Below the pieces are notes generated by a model that saw nothing but the letters and a program-made list of their open reading frames with translations, did no database searches and was not told the origin of the DNA. Made by a program: the position numbers and the translations under genes. Below, piece by piece: positions 48,830-57,755 of a stretch of 64,000 nucleotides of DNA. Origin of the DNA: Afifella pfennigii DSM 17143 (GTDB taxonomy: Bacteria; Pseudomonadota; Alphaproteobacteria; Rhizobiales; Afifellaceae); NCBI RefSeq assembly GCF_000688515.1, contig NZ_JHZK01000003.1, forward strand, positions 62,001-126,000, written 5' to 3'. Numbering within the stretch: position 1 is the stretch's first letter; every line of letters begins with the position of its first letter.

Positions 48830-49240
48830 ATGTCGCAGACCCAGTTGAAGCGCGCTGGCGCGCCGCGTCCGGGAGAAAGCCGGACAGCGCCGCGGCGCAC
48901 GATTCTTGTCCCGCTTTCTTCCGTACAACGTAGCGAGGGCTCCCGCACCGGCAGGCCGGAGGCCGCCGCCGTGGCGCCGGCCGCGCCGGAGCGGGAAGAA
49001 ATGCGCGCGGAAAAATTCCGGCGCGTGGAGGCGGCGCTTGCGGAAATCCGACCCTATCTCGCCCGCGACGGCGGCGATTGCCGGCTCGTCGATGTTCAGG
49101 GCAACAAGGTCTTCATCGCGCTGACGGGCGCCTGCATCGGCTGCCAGCTCGCCTCCGTCACCGTGGGCGGCATCCAGATGAAGCTGATGGCAAGGCTCGG
49201 CGTGCCCGTGCGCGTCGTCCCCGTCAAGGCGGAGGGCTGA
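48830..49240 (+). CDS. nifU: NifU C-terminal domain protein
   Basis: 136 aa. Only the thioredoxin-like NifU C-terminal domain is present (ALAEIRPYLARDGGDCRLVDV; cluster cysteines in GACIGCQLAS), after an unstructured Arg/Pro-rich N-terminus of about 55 residues. The IscU-like scaffold and the [2Fe-2S] middle domain of full-length NifU are missing. This reduced form is known in several photosynthetic and rhizobial diazotrophs. Confidence 0.9.
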   Translation: MSQTQLKRAGAPRPGESRTAPRRTILVPLSSVQRSEGSRTGRPEAAAVAPAAPEREEMRAEKFRRVEAALAEIRPYLARDGGDCRLVDVQGNKVFIALTGACIGCQLASVTVGGIQMKLMARLGVPVRVVPVKAEG

Positions 49241-49241
49241 G

Positions 49242-50462
49242 ATGTCGGCAAAGGTCCACAAACGCTCCGTCTATCTCGACGCCAACGCCACGACGCGGGT
49301 CGATCCGCTCGTCCTTGAAGCGATGCTGCCCTTCTACGGCGGCGATTTCGGCAATCCCTCCTCGCCGCACGCGCTGGGCGCGCCGGCCAAGGCGGCGATC
49401 GCCCGGGCAAGGGCCGCCCTCGGCGCGCTGATCGGGGCGGAGGAGGGGGAGATCGTCTTCACCTCCGGCGGCACGGAGGCCAACAACACCGCCATCCTTT
49501 CCGCGCTGGCGACGGCGGATGGGCGCGACGAGATCGTCACCTCCGCCGTGGAGCATCCGGCGGTGCTGGCACTCGCGGCCCATCTTGCCCGCGAGCGCGG
49601 CGTGACGGTGCGTGTCATCCCGGTCGACGGCAAGGGCCGGCTCGACATCGAGGCCTACAAAGCCGCGCTCGGACCAAAGACAGCGATCGCTTCCATCATG
49701 TGGGCGAACAACGAGACGGGCGCGATCTTTCCCATCGAGGAGCTTGCCGATCTCGCCCATGAGGCGGGCGCTCTTTTCCACAGCGACGCGGTGCAGGCGG
49801 TGGGAAGGCTGCCGCTCAGGGTCTCGGCCGCGGGCGTCGATTTTCTGTCGCTGTCGGCGCACAAGCTGCACGGGCCGAAGGGCGTCGGCGCGCTCTATGT
49901 GCGCAAGGGCGCGCCGTTCTCGCCGCTGATGCGCGGCGGGCGGCAGGAGCGGGGGCGGCGGGCCGGCACGGAGAACGTGCCGGGCATCGTCGGCCTTGGC
50001 GCTGCCGCCAGCCTGGCGGCCTGGCACCTTTTTGCCGACGGCGAGCGCGTGCGCGGCCTGCGCGACCGGCTGGAGGCGGGGATCCTCGCCCGCTTTCCCG
50101 AGGCGCAGGTGCTCGGCGACACCGGCAACCGGCTCGCCAACACCTCGCTCATCGCCTTTGCCGACATCGACGCGGAGGCGCTGATTTCCCTTCTCGCCAA
50201 GGCCGGCATCGCCGCCTCGGGCGGGGCGGCCTGCGCCTCCGGCATGGCGGAGCCCTCGCATGTCCTCAAGGCGATGAGGCTGCCGGCGCGGCTTCTCTTC
50301 GGGGCGGTGCGCTTCTCCTTCTCGCGCGACAGCGACGAGGCCGATGTGGAACGTGCGCTGGAGGTTCTGCCGGAGGTGATGGAAAAGCTCAGCGCGCCGC
50401 CGCCGCTCCGCCAGACCGTCCCGGCCGCGCGGCCCGCCGAACCTCTCACCGAGGAGGCGTGA
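49242..50462 (+). CDS. nifS: Cysteine desulfurase NifS
   Basis: 406 aa. PLP enzyme that releases sulfur from cysteine for cluster assembly. YLDANATTRVDPLVLEAMLPF and FTSGGTEANNTAI lie at the start, the PLP lysine is in SLSAHKLHGPKGVGALYVRKG, and the sulfur-accepting cysteine is in ASGGAACASGMAEPSHVL. It begins one base after the nifU stop. Confidence 0.96.
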   Translation: MSAKVHKRSVYLDANATTRVDPLVLEAMLPFYGGDFGNPSSPHALGAPAKAAIARARAALGALIGAEEGEIVFTSGGTEANNTAILSALATADGRDEIVTSAVEHPAVLALAAHLARERGVTVRVIPVDGKGRLDIEAYKAALGPKTAIASIMWANNETGAIFPIEELADLAHEAGALFHSDAVQAVGRLPLRVSAAGVDFLSLSAHKLHGPKGVGALYVRKGAPFSPLMRGGRQERGRRAGTENVPGIVGLGAAASLAAWHLFADGERVRGLRDRLEAGILARFPEAQVLGDTGNRLANTSLIAFADIDAEALISLLAKAGIAASGGAACASGMAEPSHVLKAMRLPARLLFGAVRFSFSRDSDEADVERALEVLPEVMEKLSAPPPLRQTVPAARPAEPLTEEA

Positions 50463-51653
50463 ATGCTCGCCCAACTGCCGCGCGTCGTCGTCAACGACAC
50501 CACCCTGCGCGACGGCGAACAGGCGCCCGGCGTCGCCTTTTCGCTTCAGGAGAAGCTTCAGATCGCGCTCGCGCTGGAAGCCGCCGGCGTCGACGAGATC
50601 GAGGCCGGCACGCCGGCGATGGGCGAGGCGGAGATTGAGGCGATCGCCGCCATCGGCGCGGCGCTTTCAAGGGCGCGGGCGATCGCCTGGTGCCGGATGA
50701 CGCGCGCCGACGTCGATGCCGCGCTGAAGACAGGGCTCTCGGCCGTCAATCTCTCCGTGCCGCTGTCGGACCGGCAGATGGCGGTCAAGCTTCGTGCCGG
50801 CCGGGAAAAGGTGCTGGCGCAGATCGGCGAGGTCGTCGCCTATGCCAGAGAGGCGGGGCTTGACGTCGCCGTGGGCGGCGAGGATGCAAGCCGCGCCGAG
50901 CCCGATTTCGTCCTCTCCGCGCTCTGTGCGGCCGAGGCGGCCGGCGCAAGGCGCTTCCGCTTTGCCGATACGGTCGGCATTCTCGATCCCTTCGCCGCAA
51001 GGGCCATCTTCGAGCGGCTGCGCGCCGTCTCCGATCTGGAGCTGGAATTTCACGGCCACGACGATCTCGGCCTTGCCACGGCCAATACGCTGGCGGCGGT
51101 CCTCGGCGGGGCGCGGCATGTGTCGGTCTGCGTGCTGGGGCTCGGCGAGCGCGCCGGCAATGCGCCGCTGGAGGCGGTGGCGGCGGCGATCGAGCATAGG
51201 ACGGGCCTGCGCACCGGGCTCGATCCGGCGCGGCTGCCGGCGCTGGCCGAGCTCGTCGCGGCCGCGGCGAGACGGCCGATCCCGGCCGGCACGCCCATCG
51301 TCGGCGCGGCGGCCTTCACCCACGAATCCGGCATCCATGTCTGCGGCCTGTTGCGCGATCCGGCGACCTATGAGGGCATCGACCCGGCCCGTTTCGGGCG
51401 CCAGCGCGCCATCGTGCTCGGCAAGCATTCCGGCATGGCGGCGATGCGCCATGCGCTGGCGACGCTCGGCATCGCGGCGGAAGAGGCGGAGGCGGTGAGA
51501 CTCCTTGAATGCGTGCGCCGGCGGGCCGCGGAGACGAAGGCGGCGCTGGCGATTGCCGAAATCGCCGCGCTCTTTGCCGAGATGCGCGCCGAGGCCGGGG
51601 CGCTTGCCGGCGAAACGGAGGTGCTTCCCGGCGATGCGGAGCCGGTGGCATGA
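50463..51653 (+). CDS. nifV: Homocitrate synthase NifV
   Basis: 396 aa. Makes homocitrate, the organic ligand of FeMo-co. [19 protein letters not shown] and [19 protein letters not shown] are the metal-binding motifs. It lacks the leucine-binding C-terminal domain found in leuA of this window, as expected. It begins directly after the nifS stop. Confidence 0.96.
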   Translation: MLAQLPRVVVNDTTLRDGEQAPGVAFSLQEKLQIALALEAAGVDEIEAGTPAMGEAEIEAIAAIGAALSRARAIAWCRMTRADVDAALKTGLSAVNLSVPLSDRQMAVKLRAGREKVLAQIGEVVAYAREAGLDVAVGGEDASRAEPDFVLSALCAAEAAGARRFRFADTVGILDPFAARAIFERLRAVSDLELEFHGHDDLGLATANTLAAVLGGARHVSVCVLGLGERAGNAPLEAVAAAIEHRTGLRTGLDPARLPALAELVAAAARRPIPAGTPIVGAAAFTHESGIHVCGLLRDPATYEGIDPARFGRQRAIVLGKHSGMAAMRHALATLGIAAEEAEAVRLLECVRRRAAETKAALAIAEIAALFAEMRAEAGALAGETEVLPGDAEPVA

Positions 51654-51985
51654 GCATTTTGGAACGGCTGCGCGCTCTCTCCGCCGCGGAGGAGTTCTTC
51701 GCCGAGCTCGGCGTTGCCTACGACCCTCAGCTCCTGGCCGTCGCCCGCCTGCATATCCTGAAGCGCATGGGCGAATACCTTGCCGCCGAGACGCTGGAGG
51801 GCTTGCCGGAGGCAAAGGCCGAGGCGGCGCTAAGGGCGCATCTTCGGCGCGCCTACGACGATTTCGCCTGCTCCTCGCCGCTTCAGGAGCGCGTCTTCAA
51901 GGTGCTGAAGGAGGCCGGCGGCGAAAGGCCGGCGACACGGCGGCCCTTCGTGCCGCTTTCCAGCCTGACGGAGGGGCGGCAATGA
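51650..51985 (+). CDS. nifW: Nitrogenase-stabilising protein NifW
   Basis: 111 aa from the ATG at 51650. [20 protein letters not shown] and [14 protein letters not shown] are NifW features. It is thought to protect the MoFe protein from oxygen. It overlaps nifV by four bases (ATGA) and is the last gene of this operon. Confidence 0.95.
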   Translation: MSILERLRALSAAEEFFAELGVAYDPQLLAVARLHILKRMGEYLAAETLEGLPEAKAEAALRAHLRRAYDDFACSSPLQERVFKVLKEAGGERPATRRPFVPLSSLTEGRQ

Positions 51986-51991
51986 GCGCCC

Positions 51992-52007
51992 TGTCGGCTT
52001 TGCGACA
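51992..52007 (+). promoter_or_regulatory. NifA site upstream of fixA
   Basis: TGT-CGGCTTTGCG-ACA, immediately after nifW and identical to the site at 48379. Confidence 0.85.
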
Positions 52008-52082
52008 TTGCAGTCGGGTTTGCGCGCTGCGGGCGCTTCGCGAAAACGAAGCGATTTCAATGTCTTGGTCGGGTGCGGCGAT

Positions 52083-52098
52083 TGGCACGCCGTTTGCT
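52083..52098 (+). promoter_or_regulatory. Sigma-54 promoter of fixABCX
   Basis: TGGCACGCCGTTTGCT, perfect -24/-12 element, 58 bases before fixA. Confidence 0.93.
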
Positions 52099-52155
52099 GC
52101 GGTCCGCTTGAGGCCGCGCCGGAAAGAAGCCGGCGCCAAGCGAGGGTGAGAGCCG

Positions 52156-53025
52156 ATGCATATCGTCGTTTGCATCAAGCAGGTGCCGGACAGCGCGCAG
52201 ATTCGCGTGCATCCGGTGACCAACACCATCATGCGCCAGGGCGTGCCGACGATCATCAATCCCTACGATCTCTTCGCCCTGGAGGAGGCGCTTCGCCTGT
52301 GCGACAGGCTCGGCGGCGAGGTCACGGTGCTGACCATGGGCCCGCCGATGGCCGAGGACAGCCTTCGAAAGGCGCTGACCTTCGGCGCGGAGCGGGGCGT
52401 GCTTTTGACCGACCGGTTCTTTGCCGGCTCCGACACCTTGGCGACGAGCTATGCGCTCTCTTGTGCGATCAAGAAGATCGGCGAGGCATGGGGACCGGTC
52501 AGCGTGGTCTTCGCCGGCAAGCAGACCATCGACGGCGACACGGCGCAGGTCGGGCCGGGCATCGCCACGCGGCTGCAGCTCAACCAGCTCACCTATGTCG
52601 CCAAGATCAACGAGATCGACGAGGAGGCCGGCACCGTGGAGGTGGAGCGGCGCGCGGAGGGCGGCGTGCAGGTGCTTTCCACCAGGCTGCCGGTGCTCGT
52701 CACCATGCTGGAAGGCTGCAACGAGATGCGCCGCGGCTCGCTGACCCATGCGCTGCGGGCGGCGAGCGCCGACATCACCGTGTGGAACGCGGAAGCGGCC
52801 GGCGTGCCCGATGTCGGGAGCTGCGGGCTGCGCGGCTCGCCGACGGTGGTGAAGCGCGTCTTCGCGCCGACGCCGCGGGCGGAGAAGGCGGAGGAGATCG
52901 GCCGGGCCGGCATGTCGCACGAGGAGCTGGCGGAAGCGGCCATCGACGAGCTTTTCGCCCGCCACCCGACGATCGAGGCGGACCTCAGAGACTTCGCCGC
53001 CACCAGCCAGGAGGAATGGCGATGA
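52156..53025 (+). CDS. fixA: Electron-transfer flavoprotein beta subunit FixA
   Basis: 289 aa. [18 protein letters not shown] and [22 protein letters not shown] are the ETF-beta signatures. With FixB it bifurcates electrons from NADH, sending one pair to quinone and one to ferredoxin or flavodoxin for nitrogenase. It overlaps fixB by four bases. Confidence 0.96.
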   Translation: MHIVVCIKQVPDSAQIRVHPVTNTIMRQGVPTIINPYDLFALEEALRLCDRLGGEVTVLTMGPPMAEDSLRKALTFGAERGVLLTDRFFAGSDTLATSYALSCAIKKIGEAWGPVSVVFAGKQTIDGDTAQVGPGIATRLQLNQLTYVAKINEIDEEAGTVEVERRAEGGVQVLSTRLPVLVTMLEGCNEMRRGSLTHALRAASADITVWNAEAAGVPDVGSCGLRGSPTVVKRVFAPTPRAEKAEEIGRAGMSHEELAEAAIDELFARHPTIEADLRDFAATSQEEWR

Positions 53026-54116
53026 GCGCCAAGCCGAGCCCGCCCCCCGCCGCCGGCCGCGCCGGGATGAGGAAGGAGCTGCCGGAGCATTTCAAGGCCT
53101 ACCGGCATGTCTGGGTGTTCGTGGAATACGAGCACGGGGCCATCCATCCGGTGTCGCTGGAGCTTCTGGGCGAGGGGCGCAAGCTCGCCGACAAGCTCGG
53201 CGTGGAGCTTGCCGGCATCCTTATCGGCGGGACGCGCGAGGCGCTGCTTGCGGCGGCCGGCGAATGCTTCGAGCACGGCGCGGACAGCGCCTATCTCGTC
53301 GCCGACAAGGTGCTGGAGCATTACCGCAACCAGCCCTACACCAAGGCGCTGACGGATCTCGTCAACACCTACAAGCCGGAGATCCTGCTTCTGGGCGCCA
53401 CCACGCTCGGGCGCGACCTTGCCGGCTCCGTCGCCACGACGCTCGCCACCGGGCTGACGGCCGACTGCACCGAACTCGCCATCGACGAGGAGCGCTCGCT
53501 GGCGGCGACGCGCCCGACCTTCGGCGGCTCGCTTCTGTGCACCATCCACACGCTCAACTTCCGCCCGCAGATGGCGACGGTGCGCCCGCGCGTCATGGCG
53601 ATGCCGAAGCGCGAGGCGGGCCGCACCGGGCAGATCGTCGAGCATCCGCTGAACATGGCGGAGGAGGAGATCGTCACCAAGGTGGTGCGCTTCCTCGCCG
53701 ACCGCGATTCCAACAAGGCGCAGCTCGCCTATGCCGATATCGTCGTCGCCGGCGGGCTCGGCCTGCGCTCGGCGGAGAATTTCCAGCTGGTGAAGGATCT
53801 GGCGAGGGTTCTCGGAGCCGAATACGGCGGCTCGCGGCCGCTGGTACAGAAGGGCTGGATCACCGCCGACCGGCAGATCGGCCAGACCGGCAAGACCATC
53901 CGCCCCAAGCTCTATATCGCCGCCGGCATTTCCGGCGCCATCCAGCACCGCGTCGGGGTGGAGGGGGCCGACATGATCCTCGCCATCAACACCGATGCGG
54001 GCGCGCCGATCCTCGATTTCGCGCATCTGGCCATCGTCGCCGACGCGCTGGAAGTGCTGCCGGCGCTGACGCGCGCCTTTTCCCGCCGCCTCTCGGTCAA
54101 CCGCCTCGCCGGATAG
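53022..54116 (+). CDS. fixB: Electron-transfer flavoprotein alpha subunit FixB
   Basis: 364 aa from the ATG at 53022. [23 protein letters not shown] opens the protein. The FAD-binding C-terminal part holds [41 protein letters not shown] and [15 protein letters not shown]. Partner of FixA. Confidence 0.96.
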   Translation: MSAKPSPPPAAGRAGMRKELPEHFKAYRHVWVFVEYEHGAIHPVSLELLGEGRKLADKLGVELAGILIGGTREALLAAAGECFEHGADSAYLVADKVLEHYRNQPYTKALTDLVNTYKPEILLLGATTLGRDLAGSVATTLATGLTADCTELAIDEERSLAATRPTFGGSLLCTIHTLNFRPQMATVRPRVMAMPKREAGRTGQIVEHPLNMAEEEIVTKVVRFLADRDSNKAQLAYADIVVAGGLGLRSAENFQLVKDLARVLGAEYGGSRPLVQKGWITADRQIGQTGKTIRPKLYIAAGISGAIQHRVGVEGADMILAINTDAGAPILDFAHLAIVADALEVLPALTRAFSRRLSVNRLAG

Positions 54117-54126
54117 GAGCAAGCCC

Positions 54127-55434
54127 ATGGTGGAAGAACGCTTCGATGCCATCGTCGTCGGCGCCGGCCCCGCCGGCAACGCCGCCGCCTACACCATGGC
54201 CAAGGAAGGGCTGAAGGTCCTGCAATTGGAGCGCGGCGAATATCCCGGCTCCAAGAACGTGCAAGGCGCCATTCTCTACGCCGACGCGCTGGAAAAGCTC
54301 ATCGCGAACTTTCGCGAGGACGCGCCCCTGGAGCGGCATGTCATCGAGCAGCGGCTGTGGATGCTGGACGACCGCTCCTATACCGGCATGCATTACCGCT
54401 CCGACGACTTCAACGAGGAAAAGCCCAACCGCTACACCATCATCCGCGCCCAGTTCGACAAATGGTTCAGCCAGAAGGTGCGCGAGGCGGGTGCCACCGT
54501 CATCTGCGAGACGACGGTCAAGGACCTCATCCGCAACACCAAGGGCAGGGTCATCGGGGTACAGACCGACCGTGAGGAAGGGACGGTGATGGCCGACGTG
54601 GTGGTGCTCGCCGAAGGCGTCAACGGCCTCGTCGGCCAGCGCGCGGGGCTGCGCGAGGAGCTGAAGCCGGACACCGTGGCGCTGGCGGTGAAGGAGATGC
54701 ACTTCCTGCCGAGCGACGTGATCGAGGCGCGCTTCAACCTCAAAGGCGACGAGGGCGTCGTCATCGAGGCGATGGGCACCGTCACCTCCGGCATGACCGG
54801 CACGGCCTTTCTCTATACCAACCAGGAATCGATTTCCGTCGGCATTGGCTGCCTCGTCTGCGACTTTAAGGAGAGCGGCGAAGCGCCTTACGCGCTTTTG
54901 GAAAAATTCAAGGCGCATCCGGCGATCCGGCCGCTTCTGGAAGGCTCGGAGGTGAAGGAATACGCCGCCCATCTCATTCCCGAAGGCGGCTACGACGCCA
55001 TTCCCGAGCTCTATGGCGACGGCTGGGTGATCGTCGGCGATGCCGGCCAGTTCGTGAATGCGGCGCATCGCGAAGGCTCCAACCTCGCCATGACGACCGG
55101 GCGCATCGCCGGCGAGACCATCGTCCGGCTGAAGCGCACGCGCCAGGATTTCACCGCCGCCGAGCTTTCCCTCTACGCCAAGCGGCTGGAGGAGAGCTTC
55201 GTGTTGAAGGACCTGAAGAAGTACCGGCGCCTGCCGGGCTTCTTGCACGGCAACAAGGAAAGGCTCTTCGGGCTCTATCCGCAGCTCCTTTCCAAGGCGG
55301 CGCAGACCTGGCTGCGTGTCGACGGAACCGACAAGCGCGCCAAGGAGAAGGAGATCTGGGCCGCCTTCCGGCAAAGCCGCGGCCTCAAGGGCCTTCTCGG
55401 CGACGCCTATCGGCTGGCGCGGGCTTGGCGATAG
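54127..55434 (+). CDS. fixC: FixC flavoprotein (ETF-quinone oxidoreductase type)
   Basis: 435 aa. N-terminal FAD motif [24 protein letters not shown], then [23 protein letters not shown], the second FAD contact. It passes electrons from FixAB to quinone and to FixX. The stop lies inside a 13-bp tandem repeat (55421-55459). Confidence 0.96.
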   Translation: MVEERFDAIVVGAGPAGNAAAYTMAKEGLKVLQLERGEYPGSKNVQGAILYADALEKLIANFREDAPLERHVIEQRLWMLDDRSYTGMHYRSDDFNEEKPNRYTIIRAQFDKWFSQKVREAGATVICETTVKDLIRNTKGRVIGVQTDREEGTVMADVVVLAEGVNGLVGQRAGLREELKPDTVALAVKEMHFLPSDVIEARFNLKGDEGVVIEAMGTVTSGMTGTAFLYTNQESISVGIGCLVCDFKESGEAPYALLEKFKAHPAIRPLLEGSEVKEYAAHLIPEGGYDAIPELYGDGWVIVGDAGQFVNAAHREGSNLAMTTGRIAGETIVRLKRTRQDFTAAELSLYAKRLEESFVLKDLKKYRRLPGFLHGNKERLFGLYPQLLSKAAQTWLRVDGTDKRAKEKEIWAAFRQSRGLKGLLGDAYRLARAWR

Positions 55435-55459
55435 GGCTTGGCGATAGGGCAGGGCGATG
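55421..55459. repeat. 13-bp tandem repeat at the end of fixC
   Basis: GGGCTTGGCGATA occurs twice in a row (55421-55433 and 55434-55446), followed by a variant GGGCAGGGCGATG. The fixC stop codon (TAG, 55432-55434) lies at the junction of the first two units. Confidence 0.85.
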
Positions 55460-55482
55460 AGAAATCTTGAGAGGGCGAAGCG

Positions 55483-55848
55483 ATGAGAACGGCGGGCGAT
55501 CCGGCCGGCACGGCCGGCACGACAGCGAAACGGGAAACGGCGCGGGGCGCCAGGACGGAGGAGAGCGGCGTGAAGGTGGAGGAAAAGCTCTATCACAACC
55601 GCTTCGTGGTCGATGCGGGCCGGCCGCATGTGAAGGTGAAGCCACACGACATGCCCTCAGAGGCGCTGCTGGCCCTCACGCGCATCTGCCCGGCCGGCTG
55701 CTACGCCCTTAACGACAAGGGGCAGGTGGAAGTGACGCCCGACGGCTGCATGGAATGCGGCACCTGCCGCATCGTCTGCGCCGATACCGGCGACATCGAA
55801 TGGAACTATCCGCGCGGCGGCTTCGGCATCCTGTTCAAGTTCGGATAG
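55483..55848 (+). CDS. fixX: Ferredoxin-like protein FixX
   Basis: 121 aa from the ATG at 55483. The conserved part starts at about residue 30 ([23 protein letters not shown]). Cluster cysteines are in ICPAGCYAL and [12 protein letters not shown], and the end [14 protein letters not shown] is typical. The first 29 residues are an extra Thr/Arg/Gly-rich segment not usual for FixX (about 95 aa); a GTG at 55570 with GGAGGAGA upstream would give a standard 92-residue protein and may be the true start. Confidence 0.92.
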   Translation: MRTAGDPAGTAGTTAKRETARGARTEESGVKVEEKLYHNRFVVDAGRPHVKVKPHDMPSEALLALTRICPAGCYALNDKGQVEVTPDGCMECGTCRIVCADTGDIEWNYPRGGFGILFKFG

Positions 55849-55904
55849 GGGCGACATCCGCCGCGCAACTGGCGAGCGTGGCCGGGGGCGCCCATATCGA
55901 CGGC

Positions 55905-56663
55905 ATGCGCGATCAAGCCGCCGCTAAGGAAAAGCGCTCCGCCTTCGCCGTGCCGCAGGGCGTCAGGGTCTACGCCTTCGGCGACATCCACGGCCGCTTC
56001 GACCTTTTGCGGCCGCTCTACGAGGCCGTGGAGGCCGACCTTGCGGCGCGGCCGGTCGGCCGGAGCGTCGAAATCTTCCTCGGCGATTATGTCGACCGCG
56101 GGCCGGCCTCGCGGCAGGTGCTGGAATTCCTCGCCGCCGGCGAGCCGGTCTGCGACGAGCGGCTTTGCCTGAAAGGCAATCACGAGGCGATGTTCCTGCA
56201 AGTCCTGGAAGAGCCGGAGCTCCTGCCTTACTGGATGAGCCAGGGCGGGGCGGCGACCATCCTTTCCTTCGGCGTGGCGACCCCCAGGGATGCAAGGCGC
56301 GAGACGCTTCTTGCCTGCCGCGACGCGCTCACAGAGGCAATCGGGCCGGGGCTGCGCGCCTTTGTGGAAAATCTCAGCCTGATGGAGCGGATCGGCGACT
56401 ATCTCTTCGTGCATGCCGGCATCGATCCGGCGCGCCCGCTCACGGCGCAGCGCGAGGAGGATCTCGTCTGGATCCGCGAGCCCTTCCTTTCCAGCGAGGC
56501 GGATTTCGGCGTCTGCGTCGTGCATGGCCACACGCCGGTGCGCCAGGTGGAGGCGCGGGCGAACCGCATCGACATCGATACCGGCGCGTTCGCCACCGAT
56601 ATTCTTTCCTGTCTCGTCCTCGAGGGCCGCTCGCGGCGGCTTCTCGCCACCAAGGGCGGGTGA
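55905..56663 (+). CDS. PPP-family serine/threonine phosphatase (metallophosphoesterase)
   Basis: 252 aa from the ATG at 55905; a GTG at 55878 is also possible. The metal-binding motifs are in order: YAFGDIHGRFDLL (GDxHG), IFLGDYVDRGPAS (GDxVDRG), LKGNHEAMFL (GNHE) and VHGHTPV. It resembles bacterial PrpA/PphA-type phosphatases. It follows fixX by 56 bp on the same strand but has no nif connection that I can see. Confidence 0.88.
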   Translation: MRDQAAAKEKRSAFAVPQGVRVYAFGDIHGRFDLLRPLYEAVEADLAARPVGRSVEIFLGDYVDRGPASRQVLEFLAAGEPVCDERLCLKGNHEAMFLQVLEEPELLPYWMSQGGAATILSFGVATPRDARRETLLACRDALTEAIGPGLRAFVENLSLMERIGDYLFVHAGIDPARPLTAQREEDLVWIREPFLSSEADFGVCVVHGHTPVRQVEARANRIDIDTGAFATDILSCLVLEGRSRRLLATKGG

Positions 56664-56669
56664 GACGCC

Positions 56670-57578
56670 TCAGGCGAGGATGACGATGCCGATGACGGCG
56701 GCGGCGCAGAGCGACATCTGCACGGAGGCGGTGCGCGACAGGCAGTTGTTGTAATCGTGCGGCAGGCGCGCGGCGCGAAAGCAGCGCTCGGCCTTGAGCG
56801 CGACCGGAGTGGCGAGAAGGCCGAGAAGGGCGCCGGGAAAGCCGAGCGCGGCGAGGGGGAAGAGCGCCACAAAGCTCGCCGCCAGAAGCAGCGCGTAGAG
56901 CCGCGTCGCGCCATGCGGGCCGACGCGGATCGCCAGGGTCTGGCGGCCGGCGAGGTGGTCGCTCTCGCGGTCGCGGGTGTTGTTGACGAGAAGGACGGCG
57001 GCCGCCGGAAAGCCGATGACGAGCCCGAAAACGAGGGCCGGCAAATCGAACCAGCCGGTCTGCAGATAGAAGCTGCCGGCAACGGCGACGAGGCCGAAGA
57101 AGGTGATGACGAAGGCCTCGCCCCAGGGGCTGCGCGAGATCGGCCAGGGGCCGGAGGAATAGGCGTAGCCGGCAACCAGCGACAGGATGCCGATGGCGAG
57201 GATGGGCAGGCCGCCGACGGCGACGAGATAGATGCCGCCGAGGGCGGCGAGAGCGAAGGCGACATGGGCGGCGGTGAAGACCTCGCGGGCGCTCGCCCAG
57301 CCCTTCTGGGTGATGCGGGGCGGGCCGGCGCGGTCCGCCTGGTCGGTGCCGTTGAGGGCGTCGGCGGCGTCGTTGTTGAGGTTGGTGCCGACCTGAATGG
57401 CGATGGCGGCAAGCAGCGTCACCAGCGCCACGGCAGGATCAAGCCGGCTTGTCTCGGCGAAGGCGAGCGCCAGGCCCGCCAGCACCGGCGAGACCGACAG
57501 GCTCAGCGTGTGCGGGCGGATGGCGTGCCACCAGATGACAAGGGAGGAGGGTCTTTCTGCCGTCATGGACCTGTTCAT
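56670..57578 (-). CDS. MenA-like UbiA-family prenyltransferase
   Basis: 302 aa from the ATG at 57578; MTAERPSS at 57566 is an alternative start. About eight or nine membrane segments. The first Asp-rich motif QVGTNLNNDAADALNGTD...RAGPPRITQKG follows the MenA pattern (NDxxDxxxGTD...RxGP), and the second is NNTRDRESD. It would join a polyprenyl chain to 1,4-dihydroxy-2-naphthoate in menaquinone synthesis. No other men gene is in the window, so the quinone product is an inference. It is convergent with the phosphatase gene. Confidence 0.85.
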   Translation of the reverse strand: MNRSMTAERPSSLVIWWHAIRPHTLSLSVSPVLAGLALAFAETSRLDPAVALVTLLAAIAIQVGTNLNNDAADALNGTDQADRAGPPRITQKGWASAREVFTAAHVAFALAALGGIYLVAVGGLPILAIGILSLVAGYAYSSGPWPISRSPWGEAFVITFFGLVAVAGSFYLQTGWFDLPALVFGLVIGFPAAAVLLVNNTRDRESDHLAGRQTLAIRVGPHGATRLYALLLAASFVALFPLAALGFPGALLGLLATPVALKAERCFRAARLPHDYNNCLSRTASVQMSLCAAAVIGIVILA

Positions 57579-57755
57579 AGCCGAAGCCTCGCGTTGGCGC
57601 CGAATCCCGTTTGCACCTTTCCTCTTGGAAAGATCGAGCCTTGCCGGCCCGCGCGTTGATATCGAGGCGCGCAAGGCGCCGGTCAACGGACATCGTGTCC
57701 CGGCCGTCCCGGCGGCAAAGGCGCGGCACGCCGGGCTTTTCGCCTGGCGCGAGGC

